Notes: generated by a model from the letters alone, not told the origin. DNA of 38,035 nucleotides from an uncultured Alphaproteobacteria bacterium (GCA_937891825.1 CALAHN010000121.1:1-38035), one strand, 5' to 3'; positions 1-9,736 are shown, counted from the stretch's first letter. Translations and numbers: made by a program.

Positions 1-64
1 AACGAATCACATTCTCGAAGCCAGGGGAATCCGTTTTATGGGTCTGGAGCCTAGTAGGAAGTTC

Positions 65-1219
65 TTAGACGAACCCTGGCCCCTCGATCACCGGATGGAA
101 GCGGAGGAAAGCTTCGTCGACGTCCAGGCCGAGGCCTGGCGCTTCCAGCGGGCGGACGCAGCCGTCCTTGTCCAGTTCATAGGGCTTTGAGGCGAAGGGC
201 AGTTCGCGGAGCGGGTTCAGGCCTTCGCTGGATTCGAAATAGCCCGCATTGTCGATCGCCGCGAGCACGTGGATGCCGGCGGCCAGATCGAGGCCGGTGA
301 CGCCGCCATGGGGGTGGATCGGCACGCGCCAGCCCGACGCCATCGCCGCTATGCGCATGATCTCCGTGAAGCCGCCGGTCTTGCCGACGTCCGGCTGCAA
401 GACCGCGATATCGCCGCGCTCCAGATATTCACGGAACTCATACCGGGTATAGGCGTTCTCGCCGAGCGCGAGCGGCGTGCGGCCGAAGCGGGCGGCGGCG
501 GCGTAGCTGCGCTGGTCGGAGCCTGGAAACGGCTCCTCCAGCCAGCGCACGTTCAGGGCGTCGAGGCCCGGCATCAACTGGCGCACGTCCTCGAGCGAAC
601 AGGCGGCGTTGGCGTCGGTCATCAGCATCACATCGTCGCCGAAGGTCTTGCGGACGGCTTCGATGCGCGCAAGGTCGATGGCGGGCGCCTGGCCGATCCT
701 CAGCTTCAGCGCCTTGAAGCCCATGGCGATCAGGCCGCGGCATTCGTCGAGCAGGGCCTCGGTCTTGCCGAAACCCAGGGAGCCGCCGCCGCCCGCGTAG
801 GCCAGAATCGGCTTCGAGGCGCCGCCGAGCAGCTTGTATATCGGCCAGCCCGTGGCCTTGCCCCGGATATCCCATAGCGCCATGTCGATGCCGCTGATGG
901 CGATGACGGAGCCGGCGCCCATGCCATGGCTCGCGACCTGGGCCTGGTAGAGGCGGCTCCAGATGCCGGCGACATTGCTGGCGTCCTGGCCGACGACCAT
1001 GCCTTTCAGGCTATTGTTGATGATGCTGGCGACCGCCCCTGGATTGCGGCCGTGGTGGGCCTCGCCCCAGCCGATCAGGCCGCCCGCTGTCGTGACCTTC
1101 ACGAAAACCGCGTCCCGCTTGGTCAGCTTGCCGATGCCGAGAGCGTTCTGCCGCTCCTTCGGGATCGGCACGGAGACCGGGATGGCTTCGACATCGGTGA
1201 TCTTCATGGACTTGGACAT
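65..1219 (-). CDS. Mandelate racemase/muconate lactonizing enzyme-like protein (enolase superfamily)
   Basis: 384 aa, full length for the family. Members abstract a proton alpha to a carboxylate, with Mg2+ stabilising the enolate, and act as racemases, dehydratases or cycloisomerases on sugar acids and similar compounds in the cytoplasm. Visible motifs: KLR in LKLRIG at the KxK general-base position (the second residue is Arg instead of Lys), metal-ligand sites in MTDANAA, WLEEPF and LGENAY, then QPDVGKTGG and IHPHGG, which supply the Asp-His dyad of the mandelate racemase subgroup. The start MSKSMKITDV is followed at once by the expected beta strand; MKITDV four codons later is an alternative. 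It ends 65 nt from the window edge and lies 6 nt downstream of the MaoC-type hydratase gene, so the two are probably cotranscribed. The fold is certain; the substrate cannot be told from sequence. Confidence 0.88.
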   Translation of the reverse strand: MSKSMKITDVEAIPVSVPIPKERQNALGIGKLTKRDAVFVKVTTAGGLIGWGEAHHGRNPGAVASIINNSLKGMVVGQDASNVAGIWSRLYQAQVASHGMGAGSVIAISGIDMALWDIRGKATGWPIYKLLGGASKPILAYAGGGGSLGFGKTEALLDECRGLIAMGFKALKLRIGQAPAIDLARIEAVRKTFGDDVMLMTDANAACSLEDVRQLMPGLDALNVRWLEEPFPGSDQRSYAAAARFGRTPLALGENAYTRYEFREYLERGDIAVLQPDVGKTGGFTEIMRIAAMASGWRVPIHPHGGVTGLDLAAGIHVLAAIDNAGYFESSEGLNPLRELPFASKPYELDKDGCVRPLEAPGLGLDVDEAFLRFHPVIEGPGFV

Positions 1220-1225
1220 CCTGGT

Positions 1226-2086
1226 TCAGGCGAGCGCGGCGCGCCCATTGTTGACGACGACGATATCGCGCTCGGCCGCTTTCGCGCGGAAGGCGGCGCG
1301 ATCGGGGCCTTCGCGCCAGATCTCCGTGACGATAGTCTCGCCGGGAAAGACCGGCGCCGAAAAGCGCACATCCAGGCTGGCGAGGCGGCCGGGCGCGTAG
1401 TCGCAACAAGCCGCCAGCACCGCATGGCCGACAATGCCATATGTCGCGAGACCGTGCAGGATCGGCCGGGGCAGGCCGGCGGCCGCTGCGGCTTTGGGGT
1501 CGGCGTTATGCGGGTTCGGGTCGCCGTTCAGGCGGTACAGCAACGCCTGCTGCGGCAAGGTCGGGATCGTGACCGTTTGGTCCGCCGGGCGGTCCGGGAT
1601 CGGGTGCGGCTGCCGGACGGGGCCATCGGGGCCGCCGAAGCCGCCGTCCTTGCGGGCGAAGGTTGTGTGGGTCACGCGAAACAGCGCCTCGCCGGTCGCG
1701 ACGTCGACGCCCTCCCGTTCGGTATAGATCAGGGCGCCGCGGCCGGGGCCCTTGTCGACAATGCCAGTCACCCGGGTCTGCGCGCGGACCGCGCCCTGGA
1801 CCGGCAGCGGCTTCAGGAACTGGACGCCCTGCTCCGAGTGCAGGGCATGCTCCCAATCGAGGCCGGTATCCGGCTCCCGGATCCAGAGGCCGGGATAGGC
1901 GAGGATCGCGGCCATCGTCGGCAAGGCCTGGAGCTCGGCTTCGTAGACGAAGCGCAATTGCCGTTCGTCCAGCGGGTCCGCGCCGAGGCCGAGCGTCAGG
2001 GCGTAGAGCATGACATCGCGCGCCGTGTAGCTGTGGGTCTCAACCGGAAATTCGCGCGCCATCAGGCGGTCGTAATCGATTGCCAT
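1226..2086 (-). CDS. MaoC-type (R)-specific enoyl-CoA hydratase, double hotdog
   Basis: About 286 aa from ATG 2086, the usual size of a two-hotdog hydratase 2. These enzymes hydrate 2-enoyl-CoA to (R)-3-hydroxyacyl-CoA. The hydratase-2 motif is in the C-terminal half: GDPNPHNADP, then GLPRPILHGLATYG, carrying the catalytic Asp and His. The N-terminal half has the degenerate hotdog, with FVYE and LPTMAAILAYPG. The frame stays open to an ATG at 2149, but I chose ATG 2086 because MAIDYDRLMAREFP matches family N termini and AAGGA sits about 10 nt upstream; the longer start would run into the divergent promoter. It precedes the enolase-superfamily gene by 6 nt and is divergent from an acyl-CoA synthetase, which fits CoA-thioester catabolism. 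The fatty or aromatic acyl substrate is unknown. Confidence 0.85.
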   Translation of the reverse strand: MAIDYDRLMAREFPVETHSYTARDVMLYALTLGLGADPLDERQLRFVYEAELQALPTMAAILAYPGLWIREPDTGLDWEHALHSEQGVQFLKPLPVQGAVRAQTRVTGIVDKGPGRGALIYTEREGVDVATGEALFRVTHTTFARKDGGFGGPDGPVRQPHPIPDRPADQTVTIPTLPQQALLYRLNGDPNPHNADPKAAAAAGLPRPILHGLATYGIVGHAVLAACCDYAPGRLASLDVRFSAPVFPGETIVTEIWREGPDRAAFRAKAAERDIVVVNNGRAALA

Positions 2087-2106
2087 TCTGTTGGCGTCCT
2101 TATCAG

Positions 2107-2135
2107 CGGGTCGGATAGTATGAGACACCGACCCG
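2107..2135. promoter_or_regulatory. Perfect inverted repeat in divergent promoter gap, candidate operator
   Basis: CGGGTCGG (2107-2114), a 13-nt spacer, and CCGACCCG (2128-2135) form an exact 8-bp inverted repeat in the 68-nt gap between the divergent hydratase and acyl-CoA synthetase genes. The spacer has ATAGTAT, which could also serve as a -10 element. Arm length and spacing suit a dimeric repressor such as a TetR or GntR family protein (inference). No regulator gene is next to it. Confidence 0.45.
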
Positions 2136-2154
2136 TCCAGATGAGGCAATCCCC

Positions 2155-3654
<1,500 letters not shown>

Positions 3655-3925
3655 CCGGCCCGTCGGCGGACCTGCTTCCAGGACAAAGAAACCTCGGCGG
3701 CGCTGCGCTCACAAGATCGCGACTGCAGCGCGACGCGCTTCGCTGAACGCGGTCAGTTCATAAAAAATTGGTACTAATCCAAATTATTACTTTGTAACAA
3801 TTTCCGGTAACGAGTTAGTCGCTATTTGTGGAAGAATTAATGGAGGATTTTCGTATTATTCGCCTATCGATTTCGATGGTTTGTCCATTGAAATTATTTC
3901 CTTAATCATCGATAGGGGCGGGGTA
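3655..3925. other. AT-rich intergenic region upstream of the RTX peroxidase
   Basis: 271 nt without a credible gene. The first about 100 nt are as GC-rich as the surroundings; from about 3758 to 3900 the sequence turns markedly AT-rich (runs such as AAAAAATT and AATTATTACTTTG), in sharp contrast with the window. This probably holds the promoter of the peroxidase gene. TTGTAA followed 17 nt later by TTAGTC is a weak -35/-10 candidate. A 21-codon ORF starting at the ATG in AATTAATGGAGG (3840) has no support. Confidence 0.5.
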
Positions 3926-4894
3926 ATGACGATTCTTGGGAAACTGCTGGGCGCCAAAGACGATTTCAACCTTTTTGATCTGATCTTCAAGACGGTTGGC
4001 GCGGACGACAAAGGCAAGCCGAAGCCGGACGACCACGATGCGGACCACGGCGGCGATGGCGACGGGCAACATCAGGCTGGCGACAACCTGATCGTCAATG
4101 GCGATTTTGAGAATTACCCTGCCCTGCAGAATGGCGACTGGGGTTACCTGAATTCGGTCAGCGGATGGCACGCGACGAAGGGCGAAGTTGAAATTCAATC
4201 CGGCGACTTCGGCACGGGCAATTCGGCCGGGAACGCCGTCGCCGAGCTGGATTCGTCGCGCAATTCGACGATCCAGCAAGTCGTTACGGTCGAGGAAGCA
4301 GGCGTCTATGAGTTCTCGCTCGACTACGCCATGCGGGATAACGATCCAGGCACAAACGGATTCGCCGTCTATATCAACGGCGTCGAGCATGCGTCGGTTT
4401 ATCCTGACGAGCCGGGTTTCAAGACCCTGGCGTTCGAGGTGGCCCTTGAAGCAGGTCCGGCCGCCATCGCGCTGACGGCGCTTGGAAAATCCGACAGCTA
4501 CGGCACGGTGATCGACAATGTCTCCCTGCGTCTGGCGGACGAGGCCAAGGACGACGACCCCGAATTCGCCGCGACGCATGCGGACGCTATCGTGCATCGC
4601 TATGACGGCCAAGACGACGGCGCGTATCACGCGGCGCGGCTGGAAGACGGCGAGCAGTTCGCAAGCGCGGTTCTGCTGCACGGCGCCGACGGCGCCGTCG
4701 TCCTGACCGACGGCGAGATTTCCCATAACGGCGAGATGGTGGCGAAATTCTCCGACGCGAGCGCCGGCCTGCACTTCATCGGCCGCGCCGAGAACGGCGA
4801 TTTTCTCTATGCGTCCCAGGGGCTGACGCAGAGCGATGAGCCGGCCTTCGAATTGAAGGATTCGGACATCGATTTCCTGTTGAAGCAGTCCTAG
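3926..4894 (+). CDS. N-terminal part of RTX haem peroxidase, ends at in-frame TAG
   Basis: 322 aa up to an amber codon at 4892-4894. The downstream peroxidase frame is the same frame, and the sequence translates without a break on both sides of the TAG, so this is most likely the N-terminal fifth of one 1645-residue protein. Layout: residues 1-30 hydrophobic/amphipathic (MTILGKLLG), 31-54 an Asp/His/Gly-rich linker, about 55-205 a beta-sandwich module of the DUF642/carbohydrate-binding look (LIVNGDFEN, SGWH, AELDSS, TIQQVV, AVYINGV, TVIDNVSL), and about 206-322 an unrecognised domain leading into the peroxidase. I chose ATG 3926, preceded by AGGGGCGGGG; the frame can also be opened at TTG 3881 without a ribosome site. 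TAG could derive from CAG by one transition. No classical signal peptide is seen, as expected for type I secretion. Confidence 0.7.
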   Translation: MTILGKLLGAKDDFNLFDLIFKTVGADDKGKPKPDDHDADHGGDGDGQHQAGDNLIVNGDFENYPALQNGDWGYLNSVSGWHATKGEVEIQSGDFGTGNSAGNAVAELDSSRNSTIQQVVTVEEAGVYEFSLDYAMRDNDPGTNGFAVYINGVEHASVYPDEPGFKTLAFEVALEAGPAAIALTALGKSDSYGTVIDNVSLRLADEAKDDDPEFAATHADAIVHRYDGQDDGAYHAARLEDGEQFASAVLLHGADGAVVLTDGEISHNGEMVAKFSDASAGLHFIGRAENGDFLYASQGLTQSDEPAFELKDSDIDFLLKQS

Positions 4895-4951
4895 CTCGGC
4901 GTCGTCGATCCGAGCCAGCTTGCGGACATCACCGACCCAAGCGGCATTCGG

Positions 4952-7900
4952 TTGCTCGACGGCTTCGGCAACAACGTCAACAACCCGACCTGGGGCAAGG
5001 CCGACGAACCGTTCCTGCGCTGGGGCGGAGTGAACTATGAGGATGGCGTCGGCGAGCCGCGGCAGGGGCCGAACCCCCGCGATATCTCCAATGCCGTGCA
5101 CAATCAGAACACGCAGACCGTGGACGCCACCGGGCCAGGCGTTTCCGCGACCGACAAGGACATTCCGAACAATTTTCTCGGCAACGAGCTGGTTTCGGCA
5201 TTCGGTCAGTATTTCGACCACGGGCTGGATTTCGTGCCGAAAGGGCAGGAGGTCATGCCGGTTGGGAACGATAGCTTCCCGCTGTCGATCAATCGCGGGC
5301 TTGTCAATGAAGGCACGGGCGAGAACGGCGCGCCACGCCAGCACAACAACCTGACGTCGCCATTTGCTGATCAGAACCAGGCATATGGCTCCAATGAAGC
5401 AATCCTTGAGTTCCTGTTGGAACGCAACGATGCCGGCGAACTGACCGCTCGCCTCCTCACCGGGTATACGGCCGACGGCGTGTCGCGTCCGGCCACGCTC
5501 GGCGAGTTGAAGGCGAATTGGCAGAAGGGCGTCGACGCCGGCGTGGTTCCGCAGTTCGAGGACGGTTGGATTTCCGACTTCCGCGGCTCTGGCGATCCGC
5601 TGTTGCTCGACATCAATCCCGGCGTCGCGCTCGACGACCATCTGGTCGCCGGCGATGGACGGATCAACGAGAACATCGGCCTCACGTCGGTGCATACCAT
5701 CTTTGCGAACAATCATAACTTCTGGGTCGATGCGATCGCCAAGAAGCTGGAGGAACTGGCGGACGCGGGAACGCCGCGCAATTACGACCAGGAAGATCTG
5801 TTCAACATGGCGAAGATCGTCAATGAGGGCGAGTATCAACGGATCGTCTTCGACGAATTCGTCGAGCTTCTGGTCGGTTCTGACGTGCATGCGTTCCGGG
5901 ATTACAATCCTCAGATCGACGCCTCTATTTCGCACGAATTCGCTGCGGCGGCGTTCCGGCTTGGCCACTCGATGCTGAACAACTACATCACTGTGCAGAA
6001 CGAAGATGGCTCGACGTCGGAATTCCCCTTGTTCAATGCGTTCCTGAACCCAGGCGCGTTCCAGAACCTGGGCGCGTCCTCCATCATTGGCGGCAGCCTG
6101 ACGAGCTTGCATCAGGAAATCGATCCGTCGATCGTTTCCGATCTTCGCAACAATCTGCTGGGGCAACCGCTCGATCTGGCCTCGTTCAATATCGGCCGCG
6201 GCCGCGACCTCGGCATCGAAACCCTGAATGGGATGCGCGAAGCTGTCGGCCTCTCCAAGTACAGCGACTGGGAGAGCTTCGCCGGCAATATGCGCAACCC
6301 GTCCGACGTCGAGAAGTTCAAGCAGGTCTACGACTCCGTCGACGATGTCGATCTCTGGAGCGGCGGGCTTGCGGAAAAGGCGAGCTCGGCCAACGGTCTT
6401 GGCGTCAACACGGTCCTTGGCGAAACCTTCACCTGGGTTTTCTCGATCCAGATGATCGCCATTCAGGACGGCGACCGGTTCTACTACAAGCATCGGCTGT
6501 TCGAGACCAATCTGCGGCAGGAAATCCAGAATCAGGACTTCGCCGACGTAATCGAACGGACGCTCGATCTCGATCATCTCGGCGCGGAAGTTCTGACCCG
6601 ATATGACGAACGGATCGACCTGCGGGAGAGCCTCGGCGCGGAAACCTTGAAGTTCGAGGGCGACGGCGACCGGGAAATCATCATCGGCCGCAACTTCGGC
6701 GAAACGATCGACGGCGGCGCCGGCGACGATACGATCTTCGGCGAGGCGGGCAGCGATCTGTTGCTCGGCAAGGATGGCGACGACGCACTGCATGGCGGCG
6801 ACGGCGACGATATCCTCATCGGCCACGACGGCGACGACCGGTTCGACGGCGGCAAAGGCAATGACCGTGCGGAAGGCGGCCTTGGCGACGACGACATGGC
6901 CGGCAACGCCGGCGACGATATCCTGAATGCCGGCGAAGGCGACGACGAAGCATTCGGCGGCGACGGCGACGACCGGATCGATGGCGGCTCTGGCTGGGAC
7001 AATCTTTGGGGCGGCTATGGCGACGACATCGTCAAGGGCGGTTCCGGGCGCGATCAGCTCAGCGGCGGCCATGGCAATGACCGGCTCGACGGCGGTTCCG
7101 GCGATGACCGGATCATCGGCAGCGAAGGCGACGACGATCTGACCGGCGGCGAAGGCTACGATGTCTTTCAGTTCCTTCCCGGCTCCGGCTCCGACATCAT
7201 TCGCGATTTCAGCGTGAGCGAAGATCGGATCGACTTGCATCGCTATGTCTGGGAATACGGTTCGGACGCGGTCAACGCCGACAGCTTGCGGGATAGCCTT
7301 GTCGATGCCGCTGAAGGCGCGCGGCTGACCTTGCCGGGCGCGGCTTCGATCCTCTTCGAAGGCGTGTCCGCGGACAGCTTGCGCAGCGCCGGCGACGGCA
7401 TCTTCATTCTTGAGGCTGTCGTCGATCAACGCTCGCACCTGCAGCGGCAGGAACTTGCGCGGGTGATGGAAATCGACGTGCCTTCGATCGTTTCCGTCAG
7501 CGGCAAGGACGGCAGACTGAACGACAATCGCTATGACGAAACGATCGACGAACTGGTGACGACCCATCAGGGCTTTGACGATGGCAGCTTCGATACAGAT
7601 CTCGCGCTCGACAAGAAAAGCGACTTCGGTCAGGCGGTCTATGCTGACGGCAAACCGGACAAAGAAGGTCTGTTCATCCAGGGCGTCGACAGCGACGACC
7701 GGCTGGCGCTCAGGCTGCATAGCCAGGAGAACCCCGGCGTCGATGGTCCCGAAGCCCCGGTTTCGACCTACTTCGCCGTAGCAGCGCGCGGCGACGGCGC
7801 CGACGCGCTTGCGATGCGCCACCTCCTGGCGACGCCCAGAGCCTTTGATGACGGCGCGTCGGACCTCAATCCCAACGGGGTGACGGTTGCAATCGTTCGC

Positions 7901-8863
7901 GACGCATCGGTCTTCACCGGCACGAAGTACGACGACGTCTTCGTCGGCTCCCAGCGGGCGGATGTCTTCTATGCCGGCAAGGGCGACGACGAGGCGGGCG
8001 GCGGCGACGGCGACGACATGCTGGTCGGCGGCGACGGCGACGATCGGCTCGACGGCGGCGCTGGCGACGATGGCGTCTACGGCGGCGACGGCGCGGACGT
8101 GCTGTACGGCGGCGCTGGCGATGACGACATCGCAGGCGACGAAGGCGACGATGCGCTCGATCGCGGCGAGGGCGACGACGGCGTCTTTGGCGGGGCCGGC
8201 GATGACATCCTCAAGGGCGGCGACGGCGACGACCTGATGGCTGGCGACGCTGGCAAGGATGTCATATCCGGCGATGAGGGCGACGATGCGCTGTTCGGCG
8301 GCGATCATGACGATCGGCTGTACGGCGGCGCCGGCGATGACGAACTCGTCGGCGAACGCGGGGACGACCGTCTTGAAGGCGGCGAGGGCAAGGACGCGCT
8401 GTATGGCGGGGCTGACGATGACAGTCTCAACGGCGGCGCTGGCGACGATGTTCTCGCCGGGGAAAGCGGCAAGGATCGTCTTGCAGGCGGCGAAGGCGCG
8501 GACACGCTCTATGGCGACGGCGACAACGACGTGCTTCTGGGCGAAGCCGGCGACGACAGGCTCTATGCCGGCGACGGCAATGACGTGCTCGATGGCGGCG
8601 CCGGCGACGATCTGATGAATGGCGGCGCAGGCAAGGACGTGTTCCAGTTCACGTTTGGCGGCGGCCACGATGTCATCAGCGACTTTGAGCAAGGCATCGA
8701 CATCATTCAACTGTTGGGCTTCGCCGGCGACTTCGACGATCTCTCCATCCACGCGGTCGGCCACGATCTCCGCGTCGATCTTTCCGGCGGGGCGGAATCG
8801 TTGACGCTTTCGGGCTACGCCTATGAGACCCTTGGCGAGAAGGACTTTGCATTCGGATACTAA
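4952..8863 (+). CDS. Animal-type haem peroxidase with two RTX blocks (C-terminal part of the interrupted gene)
   Basis: 1303 codons in the same frame as the preceding ORF. 4952 is only a TTG inside conserved peroxidase sequence (LDGFGNNVNNPTWG) with no ribosome site, so it is not a convincing start; the fragment probably begins right after the TAG. The peroxidase-cyclooxygenase superfamily haem site is complete: distal His in QYFDHGLDF (5219-5221), Arg and Glu of GDGRINEN (Arg 5660-5662), proximal His in FRLGHSM (5966-5968), and the Ca-loop-like SFPLSINRG. Then come RTX block 1 (about 16-18 nonapeptides), a DVFQF beta cap, an unrecognised stretch (about 7430-7910), RTX block 2 (about 25-27 nonapeptides) and a C-terminal cap DVFQFTFGGGHDVISDF with a hydrophobic end, typical of type I secretion signals. 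Predicted to be a secreted, Ca-folded enzyme oxidising halides or organics with H2O2. No HlyB/HlyD genes are nearby. Confidence 0.82.
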   Translation: MLDGFGNNVNNPTWGKADEPFLRWGGVNYEDGVGEPRQGPNPRDISNAVHNQNTQTVDATGPGVSATDKDIPNNFLGNELVSAFGQYFDHGLDFVPKGQEVMPVGNDSFPLSINRGLVNEGTGENGAPRQHNNLTSPFADQNQAYGSNEAILEFLLERNDAGELTARLLTGYTADGVSRPATLGELKANWQKGVDAGVVPQFEDGWISDFRGSGDPLLLDINPGVALDDHLVAGDGRINENIGLTSVHTIFANNHNFWVDAIAKKLEELADAGTPRNYDQEDLFNMAKIVNEGEYQRIVFDEFVELLVGSDVHAFRDYNPQIDASISHEFAAAAFRLGHSMLNNYITVQNEDGSTSEFPLFNAFLNPGAFQNLGASSIIGGSLTSLHQEIDPSIVSDLRNNLLGQPLDLASFNIGRGRDLGIETLNGMREAVGLSKYSDWESFAGNMRNPSDVEKFKQVYDSVDDVDLWSGGLAEKASSANGLGVNTVLGETFTWVFSIQMIAIQDGDRFYYKHRLFETNLRQEIQNQDFADVIERTLDLDHLGAEVLTRYDERIDLRESLGAETLKFEGDGDREIIIGRNFGETIDGGAGDDTIFGEAGSDLLLGKDGDDALHGGDGDDILIGHDGDDRFDGGKGNDRAEGGLGDDDMAGNAGDDILNAGEGDDEAFGGDGDDRIDGGSGWDNLWGGYGDDIVKGGSGRDQLSGGHGNDRLDGGSGDDRIIGSEGDDDLTGGEGYDVFQFLPGSGSDIIRDFSVSEDRIDLHRYVWEYGSDAVNADSLRDSLVDAAEGARLTLPGAASILFEGVSADSLRSAGDGIFILEAVVDQRSHLQRQELARVMEIDVPSIVSVSGKDGRLNDNRYDETIDELVTTHQGFDDGSFDTDLALDKKSDFGQAVYADGKPDKEGLFIQGVDSDDRLALRLHSQENPGVDGPEAPVSTYFAVAARGDGADALAMRHLLATPRAFDDGASDLNPNGVTVAIVRDASVFTGTKYDDVFVGSQRADVFYAGKGDDEAGGGDGDDMLVGGDGDDRLDGGAGDDGVYGGDGADVLYGGAGDDDIAGDEGDDALDRGEGDDGVFGGAGDDILKGGDGDDLMAGDAGKDVISGDEGDDALFGGDHDDRLYGGAGDDELVGERGDDRLEGGEGKDALYGGADDDSLNGGAGDDVLAGESGKDRLAGGEGADTLYGDGDNDVLLGEAGDDRLYAGDGNDVLDGGAGDDLMNGGAGKDVFQFTFGGGHDVISDFEQGIDIIQLLGFAGDFDDLSIHAVGHDLRVDLSGGAESLTLSGYAYETLGEKDFAFGY
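6686..7165 (+). repeat. RTX nonapeptide-coding repeat block 1
   Basis: About 16-18 tandem 27-nt units encoding GGxGxDxUx, e.g. [27 protein letters not shown]. They form a Ca2+-binding beta roll. The block ends at GYDVFQF, the start of a serralysin-like C-terminal cap. Confidence 0.9.
7918..8640 (+). repeat. RTX nonapeptide-coding repeat block 2
   Basis: About 25-27 tandem 27-nt units (GGDGDDMLV, GGAGDDGVY, GDEGDDALF and so on), denser and more regular than block 1, ending at GKDVFQF. A few units deviate (GGDHDDRLY, GGADDDSLN, GDGDNDVLL), losing one consensus Gly each. Confidence 0.9.
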
Positions 8864-8949
8864 GTCAAAGGTCCGCCTTGGATGACGCCGCTGGCGGTCG
8901 GGTGAGCTTCCCGGTCGCCGGCGGTGTCTTCGGGGTGTTGTTCGCGCTA

Positions 8950-8987
8950 CCGACCCTCAGGGCAATCGAGCTTGCCCTGAGGGTCGG
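8950..8987 (+). terminator. Hairpin terminator after the RTX peroxidase
   Basis: A perfect 16-bp stem, CCGACCCTCAGGGCAA (8950-8965) with TTGCCCTGAGGGTCGG (8972-8987), and a 6-nt loop TCGAGC, 87 nt after the peroxidase stop. It is followed by CCGTTTCG, so there is only a short T run. The strength of the stem makes a terminator the best reading. The rest of 8864-9088 shows nothing else. Confidence 0.78.
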
Positions 8988-9088
8988 CCGTTTCGGGGCC
9001 GAAATTCCGGCGCATCGATCGGATCTGCCCCCGTTGAATTGGGCCGCCGCGGCTGGACGCGCGCGCGGCCCTCGGGCAAACTTGAGGC

Positions 9089-9736
9089 ATGATGCAGAGA
9101 CCGCAACCGCTCGCTGACTTCCTCGCCTGTCTTGCGGCGTCGCTGAAGGCGGCGGCCGAGCCTGGCTCCCCGACGGCGCTTGCCGTCGATCGTGCGTTCG
9201 ATCGCCTGGCAACGCCGGGAACGGCGGCGACGCCGCGGCCGGACCGGGCGCCCGCGACCCAATGGCTGGCGCCGGCGTTTGCGGCGGCGAAACGCGGCGC
9301 TGTGGCGCCGGATCGCGGCGCTGCGGCGAACCTCGCCAGCGCATTTGCGGCCATCGCGCCCGGGCTTGCCTGGCAAGCCCGGACCGACCGTCGCTCCTCC
9401 GATCCAAACTTTCCGAACGCCCATGCGAACGCCGTGATCGTCGGCGCGGGCGGGCTGGAGGAGCGGAGCGATGTTCGCATCGGCGCGTCGCTGCTGGCGC
9501 CCCACACCGAATATCCCGATCACAGCCACCCGCCGGAGGAAGTCTATATCGCGCTTTCCAGCGGCATGTGGCGGCAGAACGACGGGCCGTGGCGGGCGCC
9601 GGGGCCGGGCGGGCTGATCTATAATCCGCCGAACATCGTCCATGCCATGCTGTCCGACGCGGCGCCTTTGCTCGCGATCTGGACGCTGCCCATGAGCGCG
9701 CCCTCAACTAGGCCCACGGGGCAGGCGCATGGCTGA
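9089..9736 (+). CDS. DMSP-lyase-family cupin (cupin-DLL)
   Basis: 215 aa. The C-terminal cupin carries the metal-site signature of the DMSP lyase/cupin-DLL family: H..YPDHSHPPEEVY (about residues 146-160), then SGMWRQNDGPW, GGLIYNPPNIVHAM and APLLAIW. In DddL/Q/W-type enzymes these His, Glu and Tyr residues bind Fe/Zn and cleave dimethylsulfoniopropionate to dimethyl sulfide and acrylate. The N-terminal about 130 residues are the helical Ala-rich half seen in this family. ATG 9089 and 9092 are both possible; GAGG at 9084 fits the second better. It overlaps the next gene by 8 nt, so the two are translationally coupled. Family assignment is good, but DMSP as substrate is not shown: no acrylate-handling gene (AcuI, AcuNK) lies beside it, and the neighbours suggest an amide- or lactam-containing substrate instead. 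Confidence 0.75.
   Translation: MMQRPQPLADFLACLAASLKAAAEPGSPTALAVDRAFDRLATPGTAATPRPDRAPATQWLAPAFAAAKRGAVAPDRGAAANLASAFAAIAPGLAWQARTDRRSSDPNFPNAHANAVIVGAGGLEERSDVRIGASLLAPHTEYPDHSHPPEEVYIALSSGMWRQNDGPWRAPGPGGLIYNPPNIVHAMLSDAAPLLAIWTLPMSAPSTRPTGQAHG

Noticed and set aside
7918-8640. Possible CRISPR-like regular repeat
   Set aside because: The 27-nt periodicity is in frame, encodes the RTX nonapeptide and has no unique spacers.
3902-8764. A 1620-codon antisense ORF across the whole RTX peroxidase
   Set aside because: It reads the exact complement codons of the sense frame. The sense gene avoids TTA, CTA and TCA, so the antisense strand lacks stops; the product is a VVAVAA-like complement of the RTX repeats with no family features.
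4952-8863. Peroxidase part as an independently started gene
   Set aside because: The opening codon is a TTG within conserved peroxidase sequence with no ribosome site, and the frame continues upstream through the TAG; a split gene is more likely.
8865-9707. 280-codon minus-strand ORF opposite the DMSP-lyase-family cupin
   Set aside because: Arg/Ala/Pro-rich shadow; it would also run through the terminator hairpin at 8950-8987. The plus-strand cupin has a metal-site signature.
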